DNA of 32,732 nt from an uncultured Opitutaceae bacterium (GTDB lineage: Bacteria > Verrucomicrobiota > Verrucomicrobiia > Opitutales > Opitutaceae): the NCBI GenBank assembly GCA_903862595.1, contig CAIOYO010000397.1:1-32732 (forward strand), written 5' to 3'. Position 1 is the stretch's first letter; each line of letters begins with the position of its first letter. Below are positions 1 through 8,538 of this stretch, one piece after another. A program made the translations under genes and the position numbers. The notes under the pieces were generated by a model that saw only the letters and a program-made list of their open reading frames with translations, was not told the DNA's origin and did no database searches.

Positions 1-24
1 GTCACGATCCGCCTTGGCTCGTGA
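1..24 (+). CDS. Possible 3' end of an upstream gene
   Basis: Reading frame 1 from the window edge gives seven codons (VTIRLGS) and then TGA at 22-24. Two hairpins follow at once, the second with a short T-rich tail, which is what one expects behind a gene ending here. The tail is too short to assign to a family. Another frame could be the real one: frame 3 stops at 52-54, inside the first hairpin, and frame 2 stays open much longer. The call rests on terminator position only. Confidence 0.3.
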   Translation, partial: VTIRLGS

Positions 25-39
25 CTGGTGCCGTGCAGT

Positions 40-55
40 CTCCCTCGTGAGGGAG
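40..55 (+). repeat. Small perfect hairpin just before the terminator
   Basis: Arms CTCCCT (40-45) and AGGGAG (50-55) pair perfectly around a CGTG loop. It sits 15 nt after the TGA at 22-24 and 5 nt before the larger terminator stem. It could assist termination or protect the 3' end of the upstream message. Confidence 0.4.
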
Positions 56-60
56 CAAGT

Positions 61-104
61 ACGGGCTGGAAGTGCCTCCGTGGCATTTCCAGCCCGTTGC
101 TTTT
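61..104 (+). terminator. Rho-independent terminator of the upstream gene
   Basis: A 16-bp stem is formed by 61-76 (ACGGGCTGGAAGTGCC) and 82-97 (GGCATTTCCAGCCCGT), with one G-T wobble and a 5-nt loop. It is followed by TGCTTTT at 98-104. The opposite strand has no T-run after the stem, so it acts on plus-strand transcripts coming from left of the window. Bases 105-232, up to the stop of the minus-strand aldolase gene, hold nothing recognisable. Confidence 0.8.
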
Positions 105-232
105 CACCGGAGTTCAGGCGAGGCGTGCGGTGACGCGCGCGTCCCCGAGCGCCGACAATGAGCCCGTGGGGATCGAGCAGCGGCCTCCGCTCAGGCGCTG
201 ATCGTGTCGGGTAAAAGCCTCTGGGAAAAAGC

Positions 233-1189
233 TTAGGTCATGCCCCACTGTCGAAACCGGCTACCGAGTTCCTGCACAATCTCGCGGTACAGGTGGCGGG
301 ACGACTCCGAGACTACGGCCTTCGGCGACCCGGGATTCAGACCCCGAGCCTCCATGCCGGCGGCAACATTGAGCGGGAACGTGAGGCGGTCGATGATGTC
401 ACCGATTTCGCGCAGGCGTTCGAATGCGGGCGCGATGTCACCGGTCCGGCCGAGGCGGCACACATTGAAGAGGTGGACCATGAGATCGGGGGCGATATTG
501 ACCAGCCCGCCGATGCAGCCGGCGGCGCCGAGGCCGAAGACTTCCGGCAGGCGCGTATCCGCCCCCGAGAAGACCACGAAGTTCCGTTGCGTTCCGAGCG
601 CGACCAGATCGCGGTGGTAGGCGAACTCGCGCCCGCTTTGCTTGATGCCCGCCATTGGACCGCGCTCGGAGAATGCCTGGACGGTGGAGAGATCGATCCG
701 CGTGCCGGTCAGCTCGGGGAAGTTGTATAGAAAGGTCGGCAGTTGCGCGGCATCGGCCGCGTGCAGGAAGTGCGCGAGCAGATCGTCCTGCCGCGACGGG
801 AAGAATCCCGGTGGCATGATCGCGATGGCCGGCAGACCGAGCTGCCGCGCGAAGCGACCGAGCTCCGCAACCGCGCGCGGCCGGATGTCGCTCACGTTCG
901 TGATGACGGGAAGGGGGTGCGCCAGCTCGGCGACGCATTCCAGGACCCGTTTGCGCTCCTCCAAGTCGAACTGGGGAAATTCGCCCGTGCTTCCGAGGGC
1001 CAGGATGCCATGTACACCGTGGCGGCGGAGAAACCCGAGATGGGCCGCGAGCGCCTCGCGCTCCAATTGCCCGTCCGCACGGGCGGGCAACCAGAGCGCG
1101 GCAAAGATACCATGCCTCGGTGCGGCGTTGGGAAAGGCAGCAATGGGAGAAGCGGAGGCCGGCGCGTCGGCGGTCAGGGTCGGGTTCAT
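233..1189 (-). CDS. DapA/NanA-family aldolase (dihydrodipicolinate synthase-like)
   Basis: A 318-residue class I aldolase of the DHDPS/N-acetylneuraminate lyase family, a cytoplasmic TIM barrel that cleaves or forms keto-acids through a Schiff base. Visible signatures are GSTGE at about residues 66-70, the YNFP tyrosine at 155 and the Schiff-base lysine in AGIKQSG at 183. The ATG at 1187-1189 overlaps the stop of the upstream VCBS gene as ATGA, which decides this start over an in-frame codon at 1264 and implies translational coupling. It is the last gene of the TonB receptor, sulfatase, VCBS and aldolase cluster. The context argues for cleavage of a keto-deoxy sugar acid or sialic-acid-like product rather than lysine synthesis. 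Substrate residues cannot be assigned, so true DapA activity is not excluded. Confidence 0.85.
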   Translation of the reverse strand: MNPTLTADAPASASPIAAFPNAAPRHGIFAALWLPARADGQLEREALAAHLGFLRRHGVHGILALGSTGEFPQFDLEERKRVLECVAELAHPLPVITNVSDIRPRAVAELGRFARQLGLPAIAIMPPGFFPSRQDDLLAHFLHAADAAQLPTFLYNFPELTGTRIDLSTVQAFSERGPMAGIKQSGREFAYHRDLVALGTQRNFVVFSGADTRLPEVFGLGAAGCIGGLVNIAPDLMVHLFNVCRLGRTGDIAPAFERLREIGDIIDRLTFPLNVAAGMEARGLNPGSPKAVVSESSRHLYREIVQELGSRFRQWGMT

Positions 1190-3222
1190 CGATCGAGGGG
1201 AAGCGAGTACAGGAATCCGTCTTCGGCACCGATCACGAGGACCGGGTGCGCGTAGCCGGGCCAACGTGCGATGGTCGGCGTGGTGGAGTGGGAGGCCAGC
1301 AGGTGCGTGTGCACGGAGCCGGAGTCCTGAAAGCGCCAGCGTCCCTCGCCGTCGCGACCAAGGCCGCGCAGCACATTGACGTTGGTGCTGCTGTTCACCA
1401 GCAGGTCGAGCTCCCCGTCGCCGTCCCAGTCGTGGAAGATGAAGGTGCGCCGCCCGCTGCCGCCCGCCCGGCGTTCATTCATCCGCAACAGGCCGGATAC
1501 CTGGTTCATCGGGCGTCCACCGCCGTCGTAGCTGCTGACTCCCTCGGCCCAGAAGACGCGCTGCGGAGGGAGGAGCTGGAGTTGACCGTCCTTTCCGCGC
1601 CGCCGCTCGAAAAGCGCGAGGTAGCCTTCCTGGTCGAGCATGACGAGATCGGTCAGTCCGTCGCGGTTCCAGTCGATCATGGTCGGCGTGGTGCGCCACT
1701 GCGTGACCAACTCCTTGCCCACCGGCTTCCACCAGACCCATTGCGGCTTCGGTGTTTCACCCGGCCACTCGACCTGGAGCGACTCCGGCTTGGCGAGGCG
1801 CGGTTCCGTGCGGGTGCCGATGTTCCGGAAGAAGAGCACGCGCCCCCAGATGCCGTTGGTGAGGATGTCGGGGAGTCCATCCCCGTCCCAGTCGCCCACC
1901 GATGGATTCGTGTAGCCCCACTTGGCCTCCGCCGGACCCTGGATGGAGCCGTTCGGTCCGGCCTGCTCGCGGAAGACCTGATCGCCCGCCGCGAGGTAGA
2001 CCGGTGCGGCCCAGCGCACGGGATTGCCCCCAAGGTTCTTGATGAAGCCGATGTAGCCGGCGGTGTTGCCGACGATCAGGTCCTCGAGCCCATCGCCGTC
2101 CCAGTCGACGCTCACCGGTGCGGCCAGCGCTCCGAACTTCACGTTGTCCGCCTGCTGCCGGAAGTAGCGCGGCGGAAGAAACTGCGGCAGGCCGTCAACG
2201 ATCTTGCCCGTGTTCTCGATGAAGGCCACGCGGCCGTCCTCGTCACCGACGACAAGGTCAATGTCACCATCGCGGTCGAAATCAACCGCCACCGGGACGA
2301 TCATGCACAGATCCATCGTCAGGGTGCGTCCCCCGGTCGTGAGACGGCGGCCCGGCGCGTAGCGCGGCTCGCGGCGGGACCCGACGTTCTCGAAGTAGGT
2401 GAAGCCGTCGACGAATTCGCCGCAGAGGAGGTCGAGATCGCCGTCACGATCAAAGTCCTCGAAGTTGGGCGAGGGCATGCCGTAGACATCGACGGGGTTG
2501 CCGTCGTTCATGAGGATGCGAACCGGTGCTCCGTAGCGCGGGGCGGCGTCGGTGCCCTCATTGGCGAGGAGGTAGACAAATCCGCGCAACGGCCCCCGGG
2601 CCCAGCGGCCTTCCGAGTCGAAGGCGTCGTCCCAGCCGTAGTCGCCCCAGTAGCCGACGCCCACGACGAGGTCTTGCGCGCCGTCGCCGTTGTAGTCGGC
2701 GAACTTCCACTGGTTGCCGCGGACCCGCCCCTCGGCGACGTGGATCTTGAGCGGATCGCCGAGTTCGACCGGTTTCTCGAAAGCCTGGGTGCGGAACTCC
2801 GGATGGAGACGGCCTGAGGTGGTGACCATGGGCCGCCCCGCGACGTAGGAAATTGAAGGTGACGTCTGGCGTTCCCAGGGGCCTTCGCCGGCCCGGCCGA
2901 TCACGCGCCCGGGGGTGAAGACGGGCAGGTGCGTGGAGGGATCAAACTCTCCGGTGTTGCGAAAAACGTAGATGCCGTTGGAGGGACGGTCGGTGCATGC
3001 GACCACGAGGTCCATGAGCCCGTCCTCGTCGAAGTCCATCGGGAGCGGCCAGGCCCACAAGCCGACGCCGAGGTCGACCAAGAGACCCGGATTGTGGTGC
3101 TTCAGATGGGCGATGCGTTGATTGGGATCGGTGGCTGCGACGAGCGTGGGAGTCGCGGCGCAAAGGCACAGCGCGAGAAGCCGGGCGGTTGACGGTGGAC
3201 GGAAGAAGGACCGGAGGGGCAT
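1186..3222 (-). CDS. Secreted FG-GAP/VCBS-repeat protein
   Basis: A 678-residue exported protein with an N-terminal Sec signal (LLALCLCAATPTLVAA) and about eight calcium-loop motifs of the form D-x-D/N-x-D-G-x-x-D-L (for example DFDEDGLMD, DYNGDGAQD, DWDGDGLED, DWNRDGLTD). These mark a beta-propeller of FG-GAP/VCBS repeats that probably binds Ca2+. Such proteins act outside the cytoplasm, often as carbohydrate-binding or scaffold partners; no catalytic domain is visible. The start at 3222 is chosen because it directly precedes the signal peptide; the frame remains open to 3438, inside the sulfatase gene. The leader before the ATG is C-rich (CCCTCTTCCCGCTCCCC) with no Shine-Dalgarno sequence. 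It lies 44 nt after the sulfatase and overlaps the aldolase start. The repeats create a long antisense open frame on the plus strand. Confidence 0.85.
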   Translation of the reverse strand: MPLRSFFRPPSTARLLALCLCAATPTLVAATDPNQRIAHLKHHNPGLLVDLGVGLWAWPLPMDFDEDGLMDLVVACTDRPSNGIYVFRNTGEFDPSTHLPVFTPGRVIGRAGEGPWERQTSPSISYVAGRPMVTTSGRLHPEFRTQAFEKPVELGDPLKIHVAEGRVRGNQWKFADYNGDGAQDLVVGVGYWGDYGWDDAFDSEGRWARGPLRGFVYLLANEGTDAAPRYGAPVRILMNDGNPVDVYGMPSPNFEDFDRDGDLDLLCGEFVDGFTYFENVGSRREPRYAPGRRLTTGGRTLTMDLCMIVPVAVDFDRDGDIDLVVGDEDGRVAFIENTGKIVDGLPQFLPPRYFRQQADNVKFGALAAPVSVDWDGDGLEDLIVGNTAGYIGFIKNLGGNPVRWAAPVYLAAGDQVFREQAGPNGSIQGPAEAKWGYTNPSVGDWDGDGLPDILTNGIWGRVLFFRNIGTRTEPRLAKPESLQVEWPGETPKPQWVWWKPVGKELVTQWRTTPTMIDWNRDGLTDLVMLDQEGYLALFERRRGKDGQLQLLPPQRVFWAEGVSSYDGGGRPMNQVSGLLRMNERRAGGSGRRTFIFHDWDGDGELDLLVNSSTNVNVLRGLGRDGEGRWRFQDSGSVHTHLLASHSTTPTIARWPGYAHPVLVIGAEDGFLYSLPLDR

Positions 3223-3266
3223 GGGGAGCGGGAAGAGGGATGGGGTGGGCGGGCGGGCCGATCGGA

Positions 3267-4781
3267 TCAGAGAGCAGGTTGCGGCAGCGGGGGCGCGAGG
3301 CGCTGGGCTGCGGCCTCGAGGCGGCGGCGGGCCGACTGCGTGAGAGGGTCGTCGATGACATTGCGGACCTCCGCAGCGGAGGTGGCCGATTCGTACAGTT
3401 CCTGCGCCACGATTTCGCCTGACGCGACGGAGCGCCACTCCACGTAACGATGCTCTCGCGACCGCAGCGTGTAGCCCATCACGGTGAGTTGCCCGTTGAA
3501 GTACGGGCGGGGATGCTGGGACACGGCGTATTCCTTCCCTGGCAGGGACGGCTGGCGGAGGTTCGGCGCGAGACTGACTCCGGCGAGGCCGGCCGGAGTC
3601 GGCAGCCCGCAGAGATCGGTGAGCGTCGGGAAGAGATCGACCAACTCAACCAAGGCGCGGGTCGAGGCCCCGGCCGTCCCGTGGGCCGGCGCCGCGATGA
3701 TGAGCGGCACCCGCGTGTCGCGCTCGTAGTTGGTCGACTTTCCCCACAACGCGGACTCACCCAGATGGAAGCCGTGGTCGCTCCAGAAAACCACAATCGT
3801 TGATTCCTCGAGACCGAGTTCCCTCAGGGCCGTGAGGACGCGGCCGACCTGCGCGTCGAGGAACGAGACGGCGGCGAGGTAGCCGTGGCGGAGTTCGGCT
3901 ACCTGTTCGGGCGGGAGGGGGCCTTCCCTCGGGATTCCCTCGTAGCTGCGCAGTTCGGGGGAGTCGTGGCTGGCCAGCGCTGGTGCTCCCAAGGGTGCCC
4001 GGGTGCCGGCGGGCGGGGCGAGGCGGGCTCGGTCGTAGAGATCCCAGTACCGCTTGGGCGCGTTGAACGGGAGGTGGGGCTTCCAGAAGCCGACGGCGAG
4101 GAAGAACGGCTGGCCCTCGTCCCGCAGCGTGCGGAGTCGGCGGGTGGCGGCGGCGGCGATCTTCCCGTCGAAGTAGGCCTCGTCTGGGACCTCGAGGCAC
4201 TGCGTCGCCCCGCCCCGGCTTTCGGGTGGGCCCGGTTGGCCTGGGACGACCCAGTCCTGCCAGTGGGCACCCTCGGCGAACTCGGGCGGCTCGGACCACG
4301 AGACCGGATCGGCGAACGGGAAGGCGGGGCGCTGGCCGACTCTCTGGTTGTGGAAGACCTTCCCGAGGCTGACGGTTCGGTATCCCTGCGCCCGGAAGTG
4401 CTGGGGCAGCGTGACCGCGTCTGGCAGCGTGTCGCGGAAATGGGTCCGAAGATCCCAGACGCGCAGGGTATCGGGCCTGAGCCCGGTGAGGACGGAGGCG
4501 CGCGACGGGTTGCAGACCGCCTGTTGGCAGTAGGCGCGGTCGAAACGCACGCCGCGCCGCGCGAGGGCGTCGAGATGCGGCGTGAGCGCCTCCGCGTGTC
4601 CGTAGGCGCCGAGATCGGTGCGCAGATCGTCGGCGACAATGAAGACGACGTTGGGCCGGCTCGACTTCCGCGCGGCGCCGACCGGGGCGGTCGCGGCGGC
4701 GAGGGACCCGACCCCGAGTGCAAACGCCAGACCCGCGACCCCGAGGTCGCGGGCGAGGCGTGGTGCGGAAGGAGCGAACAC
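3267..4781 (-). CDS. Secreted formylglycine sulfatase, iduronate-2-sulfatase-like
   Basis: A 504-residue alkaline-phosphatase-superfamily sulfatase. The formylglycine signature CNPSRASVLTG spans residues 90-100, with Cys90 the residue converted by a formylglycine-generating enzyme. Metal and sulfate site elements are visible: DD at 51-52, K140 with H144, KPH at 234-236 and SDHG at 334-337. An N-terminal signal peptide (GVAGLAFALGVGSLAAA) sends it to the periplasm or outside. The layout (PNVVFIVADDLR, GYRTVSLGKVFHN) matches the iduronate-2-sulfatase-like branch; the actual sulfate ester is not known. The start is a GTG at 4781, 24 nt after the TonB receptor stop, so it is probably cotranscribed. 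It presumably desulfates a glycan fragment. No sulfatase-maturing enzyme lies in this window. Confidence 0.92.
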   Translation of the reverse strand: MFAPSAPRLARDLGVAGLAFALGVGSLAAATAPVGAARKSSRPNVVFIVADDLRTDLGAYGHAEALTPHLDALARRGVRFDRAYCQQAVCNPSRASVLTGLRPDTLRVWDLRTHFRDTLPDAVTLPQHFRAQGYRTVSLGKVFHNQRVGQRPAFPFADPVSWSEPPEFAEGAHWQDWVVPGQPGPPESRGGATQCLEVPDEAYFDGKIAAAATRRLRTLRDEGQPFFLAVGFWKPHLPFNAPKRYWDLYDRARLAPPAGTRAPLGAPALASHDSPELRSYEGIPREGPLPPEQVAELRHGYLAAVSFLDAQVGRVLTALRELGLEESTIVVFWSDHGFHLGESALWGKSTNYERDTRVPLIIAAPAHGTAGASTRALVELVDLFPTLTDLCGLPTPAGLAGVSLAPNLRQPSLPGKEYAVSQHPRPYFNGQLTVMGYTLRSREHRYVEWRSVASGEIVAQELYESATSAAEVRNVIDDPLTQSARRRLEAAAQRLAPPLPQPAL

Positions 4782-4805
4782 GGCGGGGTGGGTCTGGCCG
4801 CGGGA

Positions 4806-7085
4806 CTAGAATGTCGTGGAGACGCTCAGGTTGTAGGTACGCGGCGGCTGGTCGCGGGTCACGAGCATCGGATCGTTGCCGAGGTTCGTGACCATGAGGT
4901 CGACGAGGATCTTGCGCCAGCGGTAGCTGAAGCCTGCGTCGAGGCTGGTCTGCCGCTGTGGCACGTAGGTGAGGCCGAGTCCGGTGACCTGAGCGTAGAA
5001 GGGCCCGATGGCGGAGGCGCCGGCCTTGACCTCGAATCCCTGCTCCTGCGCGTCGCGGAAGCTGTACTTCGCGAACAGGTTGGCGTTCCAGTCGGGGGCA
5101 AAGCGCAGGGGAACGGTGGCCGGACGATTGGTGGTGGTGTTCCACCCTTGAGCGTTCTGCTGGCCGGTGAAGGCCTGGCTGGTGGTCATGCGCGTGTAGT
5201 TGGCGATCAGGCTCAGCCGGTCGGTGATGCCGCCGAAGGCGGTGAGTTCCCAGCCATTGGACTGCGCGCCCTGCAACTCGGTCTGCGTGCCAATATTGAC
5301 GGTCTGGCCCTGCGAGATGCCGGGGGCGAGGATGTTGACCACGCTCCCCGTGCGGGTCATCTGCCAGTAGGCGGCGGAGAAGGAGAGGCGTCCTCCGAGG
5401 ACCTCGCCCTTCAGTCCGCCTTCCTGCAGCTCCGTGTAGGGACTGACGGTGAAGAACTCGTTCGCGCGCGGATCCCCGGCGAGTAGACCGTTGTAGCGCT
5501 GGATGCTGCGGGTGGCGTCATTCTGCACGCTCTGCACCGCGTAGGCGGCGAGCCTCGGGGTGATCTTGAAGGTGGCGCCGTAGCGGTACGAGTTGAGGGT
5601 GGTGTCGCCGCCCGCGGTGCGCAGGTTGGTGACGAGGTTGGTCGTCTCAGTGCGATCGCGGTCGGAGCGGATGCCGCCGGTGAGTAGTAGCCGATCGTCC
5701 CAGAGCCCGAAGTCCTGCTGCACGTACATGCCGATGCTGTAGGAGTCGGTGCGCGTGTAGCTGGAGCGGGCGACATTGCTGACGCGCCGGCCGTTGTAGA
5801 ACGAGCGGCTGTTTCCGGAGGCACCGATCGCGGCGATGTTCAGGAAGTTGAACGGGGCGTCCGGGATGCCGGCGTAGTTCGAATTGACGGAGTCGACGTC
5901 GCCGTAGGAATAGCCGACGAGCGTCTGGGTCGAAAGCCAGTCAACAGGGGCGAACTTGGCGACGAGGTCGCCCTGGGCGGTGGAGCCCTGCGTGGTGGTC
6001 TCGAAGCCGGAGTACTGCGACGGCATGTTGATCACGAGGTTGTTCTCGGCCGCGTAGGTGAAGCTGTCCTGCCCGAGGTAGCGCACGTTCCCGACCTGCC
6101 GGAAGAAGATCTTGTCGGTAAACTGGTGGGTGAAGAAGAGGGTGGAGGCGGCGATGCGCTGTTTGTCGACGTTGTCGGGCCCGATCAGGTTGAAGTTGTA
6201 CGGCAGGCTGAGGGCGGTGATCGGGTCGGTGGGCGTATCGAAGCGCGGGATCAGGCGGCGGGCGGTTTCGGGGTAGATGGCGAAGCCGTGGCCCTCGTCG
6301 CGGGAGGGCGTCGTGAGGTTGAGGAATTCGCTCGCCACGATGAGCTCCGTGTTCCGGCCGATCTGCCAGCGCACGGACGGGTAGGCGGTGTAGTTCTCGA
6401 ACTCGTTGAACTTGATGTAGTCCTCCCCCTTCTGGATCGAGGCGGCGACTCGGGCGGTGACTGAGCCGTCGCGGGTGAGCGGGTAGTTGGCGTCGAGTTC
6501 GCCCCGGGTCATCCGACCGTCGAACTCGTCCCACTTCACGGAACCCCGTACGAACCCACCGCGTCTGGCGGCGTCGGGCTTTTTGAGGATGTAATTGAGC
6601 AGGCCGGTGCCGCCGGCGCGGCCCTGAACCGCGGATGGCGGACCCTTGACAATCTCCAATCGCTCATAGCCGACGAGGTCGCGCTTGTAGTTGCCCATGC
6701 GCACGCCGTCGACCGAGATGGATCCGTTGGTCTCGAAGCCGCGCAGGTTCACGCCATCGCCGGATCCCGCGTGGCGGTTGCGGACGTAGACGTTGGCCGC
6801 GTAGCGGAAGGACTCATCGAAGCTGGCGGCCCCGATGTCGTTCCAGAACTCTCGGGTGATGATCTCCACCGCCTGAGGAATGTCGATGAGTGCGGTGTTT
6901 GTGCGGGTGGCGGTGGATGCAGTGGTGACACGGTAGCCGGTGGAGGCTTCCGCCGTCACTTCGAACGGTCGAAGCGTGATGGGGTCTTCGGGCTTCGAAG
7001 GCGACGTCGAGCTCTGGGCGAACGCAGCGCCGGATGCACCGATGGCGAGGACAAACAGGCAGGGGATCAGACGATTCGGGGTCAT
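4806..7085 (-). CDS. TonB-dependent outer-membrane receptor
   Basis: A 759-residue outer-membrane transporter. It has a signal peptide (residues 1-23, ending AFA-QS), a TonB-box-like ITLRPFEVTAEA stretch at about 37-48, a plug domain (VNLRGFETNGSISVDGVRMG, then RLEIVKGPPSAVQGRAG) and a long beta-barrel ending in the aromatic C-terminus STTF. The plug style resembles siderophore-type receptors, but the operon partners (sulfatase, VCBS protein, aldolase) and adjacent LacI regulator suggest import of a sulfated sugar oligomer. No SusD homologue is present, which is usual in Verrucomicrobia. The leader is extremely C-rich (CTCCCCCCCAACCC before ATG) and has no Shine-Dalgarno. It is the first gene of a minus-strand operon, with an 18-bp palindrome 88 bp upstream of its start. 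Confidence 0.93.
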   Translation of the reverse strand: MTPNRLIPCLFVLAIGASGAAFAQSSTSPSKPEDPITLRPFEVTAEASTGYRVTTASTATRTNTALIDIPQAVEIITREFWNDIGAASFDESFRYAANVYVRNRHAGSGDGVNLRGFETNGSISVDGVRMGNYKRDLVGYERLEIVKGPPSAVQGRAGGTGLLNYILKKPDAARRGGFVRGSVKWDEFDGRMTRGELDANYPLTRDGSVTARVAASIQKGEDYIKFNEFENYTAYPSVRWQIGRNTELIVASEFLNLTTPSRDEGHGFAIYPETARRLIPRFDTPTDPITALSLPYNFNLIGPDNVDKQRIAASTLFFTHQFTDKIFFRQVGNVRYLGQDSFTYAAENNLVINMPSQYSGFETTTQGSTAQGDLVAKFAPVDWLSTQTLVGYSYGDVDSVNSNYAGIPDAPFNFLNIAAIGASGNSRSFYNGRRVSNVARSSYTRTDSYSIGMYVQQDFGLWDDRLLLTGGIRSDRDRTETTNLVTNLRTAGGDTTLNSYRYGATFKITPRLAAYAVQSVQNDATRSIQRYNGLLAGDPRANEFFTVSPYTELQEGGLKGEVLGGRLSFSAAYWQMTRTGSVVNILAPGISQGQTVNIGTQTELQGAQSNGWELTAFGGITDRLSLIANYTRMTTSQAFTGQQNAQGWNTTTNRPATVPLRFAPDWNANLFAKYSFRDAQEQGFEVKAGASAIGPFYAQVTGLGLTYVPQRQTSLDAGFSYRWRKILVDLMVTNLGNDPMLVTRDQPPRTYNLSVSTTF

Positions 7086-7173
7086 GGGTTGGGGGGGAGA
7101 TGGGGTGAAATGTGCTTCGCTACGAGGCTCGAGCCGGGACGGCGGTTCCGGAACGCAGGGTGTGAGCGCAACA

Positions 7174-7191
7174 AGCTAAATGGATTTAGCT
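7174..7191. promoter_or_regulatory. Perfect 18-bp palindrome, candidate LacI-family operator
   Basis: AGCTAAAT (7174-7181) and ATTTAGCT (7184-7191) are perfect inverted arms around GG. The AT-rich element stands out in GC-rich surroundings. It lies in the 152-nt gap between the LacI-type gene and the TonB receptor, 88 bp upstream of the receptor start, where a repressor site would be expected. The size and symmetry fit LacI-family operators, although these usually have a central CG. A weak terminator for the regulator gene is the alternative, but the stem is AT-rich and no T-run follows it. Confidence 0.5.
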
Positions 7192-7237
7192 GGCGCAAGG
7201 AAATTCGATGTGGAGAGGGTCGCCGGGTCTTGGGCGC

Positions 7238-8344
7238 TCAGCGTTCGCGTCGTTTCGATCGGCGCTTCGGGTAGGCTGGCTTCGTCGCGCCGATCGCCGT
7301 TGGACGGTGGCGACGCGTGGACTCCCGCAGGAAGACGGGGGGGACCACGAGAACCTCTGGAGGAACCGTCTCTCCCCGCAGGAGACGGAACAGCAGCGGC
7401 ACGGCTTCCGCGACCATGGCCTCGTTCGCGCCGGCGACGGTCGTCAGCGGGGGGGCGAAGAACTCGGCCAGTTCGTAGTCGCCCACGCCGACGACGGCCA
7501 CGTCGGCCGGAATCCGCACGCCGAGGTCGCGGAACACGCGGTACGCGCCGATCGCGAGGCTGTCGGTGACGGTGAAGAGTCCGTCGACGCGTCCGCCGCG
7601 CGCCCAGTGCTGTTCAAAAGCGGCGGCGGCATGGCGTGGCTGGAGACCCTCGGAGACAAGCACGGTGGGCTCGCGGCCGGTGCGTTCGCGGAGGGTGTGC
7701 CGGAACGCCGCCAGGCGGTCGGCGGTGGTGTGCGTGAGCAGTCGCCCGTGGATCACGGCGGGCGCGCGGCATCCGGCGTCGATGAGAATCTCCGCGGACC
7801 TCCGTCCGACGAATTCCGGCGCCTCGAGCACGCAGCAGCGCCCGGGAATGCGTCGCCCGAGGATCACCGCCGGGTAGGGCAGGGCGGCCTCCGCGAGGAA
7901 GCGGTCGTCCTCCGGCAGGGTGTTGGTCAGGATCACGCCGTGATAGCGATCCGCGTCGAGCAATCCGGTCTTCTCGCGGATGCGCCCGGCATGAAACATC
8001 TCGATCGCCACGGCGTAGCGGGTGTCGGCGGTGCTCTGCACCTCGACGGCCCGCTGGAGGGCGTGGAGCGCCTGACCGACCAGCGGCAGCGGGGCCTCGA
8101 ACGACGTGAGGATGGCGAGGTCGATCTGCCGAGTCGCGGTGCGGTGCGCCCGCAAGCGGCGTCCCGCCATGTTCGGGATGTAACCGAGTGACTGGGCAGC
8201 CGCGCGGATCCGCTCCACCGTGGCTGGGGCGATGCGCCGCTCGACGTGCCGGTGGGCAAGCACCGAGGAGACCGTCGCTGCGGACACACCCAAATGGCGC
8301 GCGATCTGGTGGACGGTGACCGGGGGGCGATAGGCCGGCTTCAT
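7238..8344 (-). CDS. LacI-family transcriptional regulator
   Basis: A 368-residue regulator. Residues 8-65 form a LacI helix-turn-helix ([25 protein letters not shown]) with a hinge segment ([12 protein letters not shown]). A periplasmic-binding-protein-like effector domain follows to about 345 ([39 protein letters not shown]). The C-terminal tail is basic (KRRSKRRER). It sits directly upstream of the receptor-sulfatase operon on the same strand and divergent from the FGGY kinase, so it probably responds to a sugar effector and controls both. The effector cannot be read from sequence. The start ATG at 8342-8344 fits the usual distance to the HTH. Confidence 0.9.
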   Translation of the reverse strand: MKPAYRPPVTVHQIARHLGVSAATVSSVLAHRHVERRIAPATVERIRAAAQSLGYIPNMAGRRLRAHRTATRQIDLAILTSFEAPLPLVGQALHALQRAVEVQSTADTRYAVAIEMFHAGRIREKTGLLDADRYHGVILTNTLPEDDRFLAEAALPYPAVILGRRIPGRCCVLEAPEFVGRRSAEILIDAGCRAPAVIHGRLLTHTTADRLAAFRHTLRERTGREPTVLVSEGLQPRHAAAAFEQHWARGGRVDGLFTVTDSLAIGAYRVFRDLGVRIPADVAVVGVGDYELAEFFAPPLTTVAGANEAMVAEAVPLLFRLLRGETVPPEVLVVPPVFLRESTRRHRPTAIGATKPAYPKRRSKRRER

Positions 8345-8435
8345 CCCGAAAGCGGAACGCGATCCGCGCCGGGACGCAATCCCGCGTCACGCGCCTCTTA
8401 TCCCGGGTGACGCACGCCTCCTCTGCACAAAAGCT

Positions 8436-8450
8436 TGAGCGGAGCGCTCA
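8436..8450. promoter_or_regulatory. Palindrome in the divergent LacI/kinase spacer
   Basis: TGAGCG (8436-8441) and CGCTCA (8445-8450) are perfect arms around GAG, in the 194-nt spacer between the divergent regulator and kinase starts. It could be an operator but does not match the AT-rich palindrome at 7174-7191. In GC-rich DNA a 6-bp arm is weak evidence. No convincing -10/-35 pair was seen here. Confidence 0.25.
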
Positions 8451-8538
8451 CCAGCGTATGCGTCGGGCTCGTCGGAGGCCGCCGGCGATTCCACGCGCTC
8501 ATCCCGGGCCCGTCGCTGCGCGACCTCCCTTCATCGCG

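Noticed and set aside
1120-2817. 565-residue open frame on the plus strand
   Set aside because: It lies antisense to the VCBS gene; its E/V/D-rich sequence is the mirror of the repeated D-x-D-x-D-G codons in GC-rich DNA, and it lacks domains or a signal.
3885-5486. 533-residue open frame on the plus strand
   Set aside because: Antisense to the sulfatase and TonB receptor, spanning the boundary of two well-supported genes, with no family resemblance.
7161-7174. TGTGAGCGCAACA, resembling a lac operator half
   Set aside because: The similarity to the E. coli lac operator is short, lacks symmetry and is two bases shorter across the centre; chance is likely.
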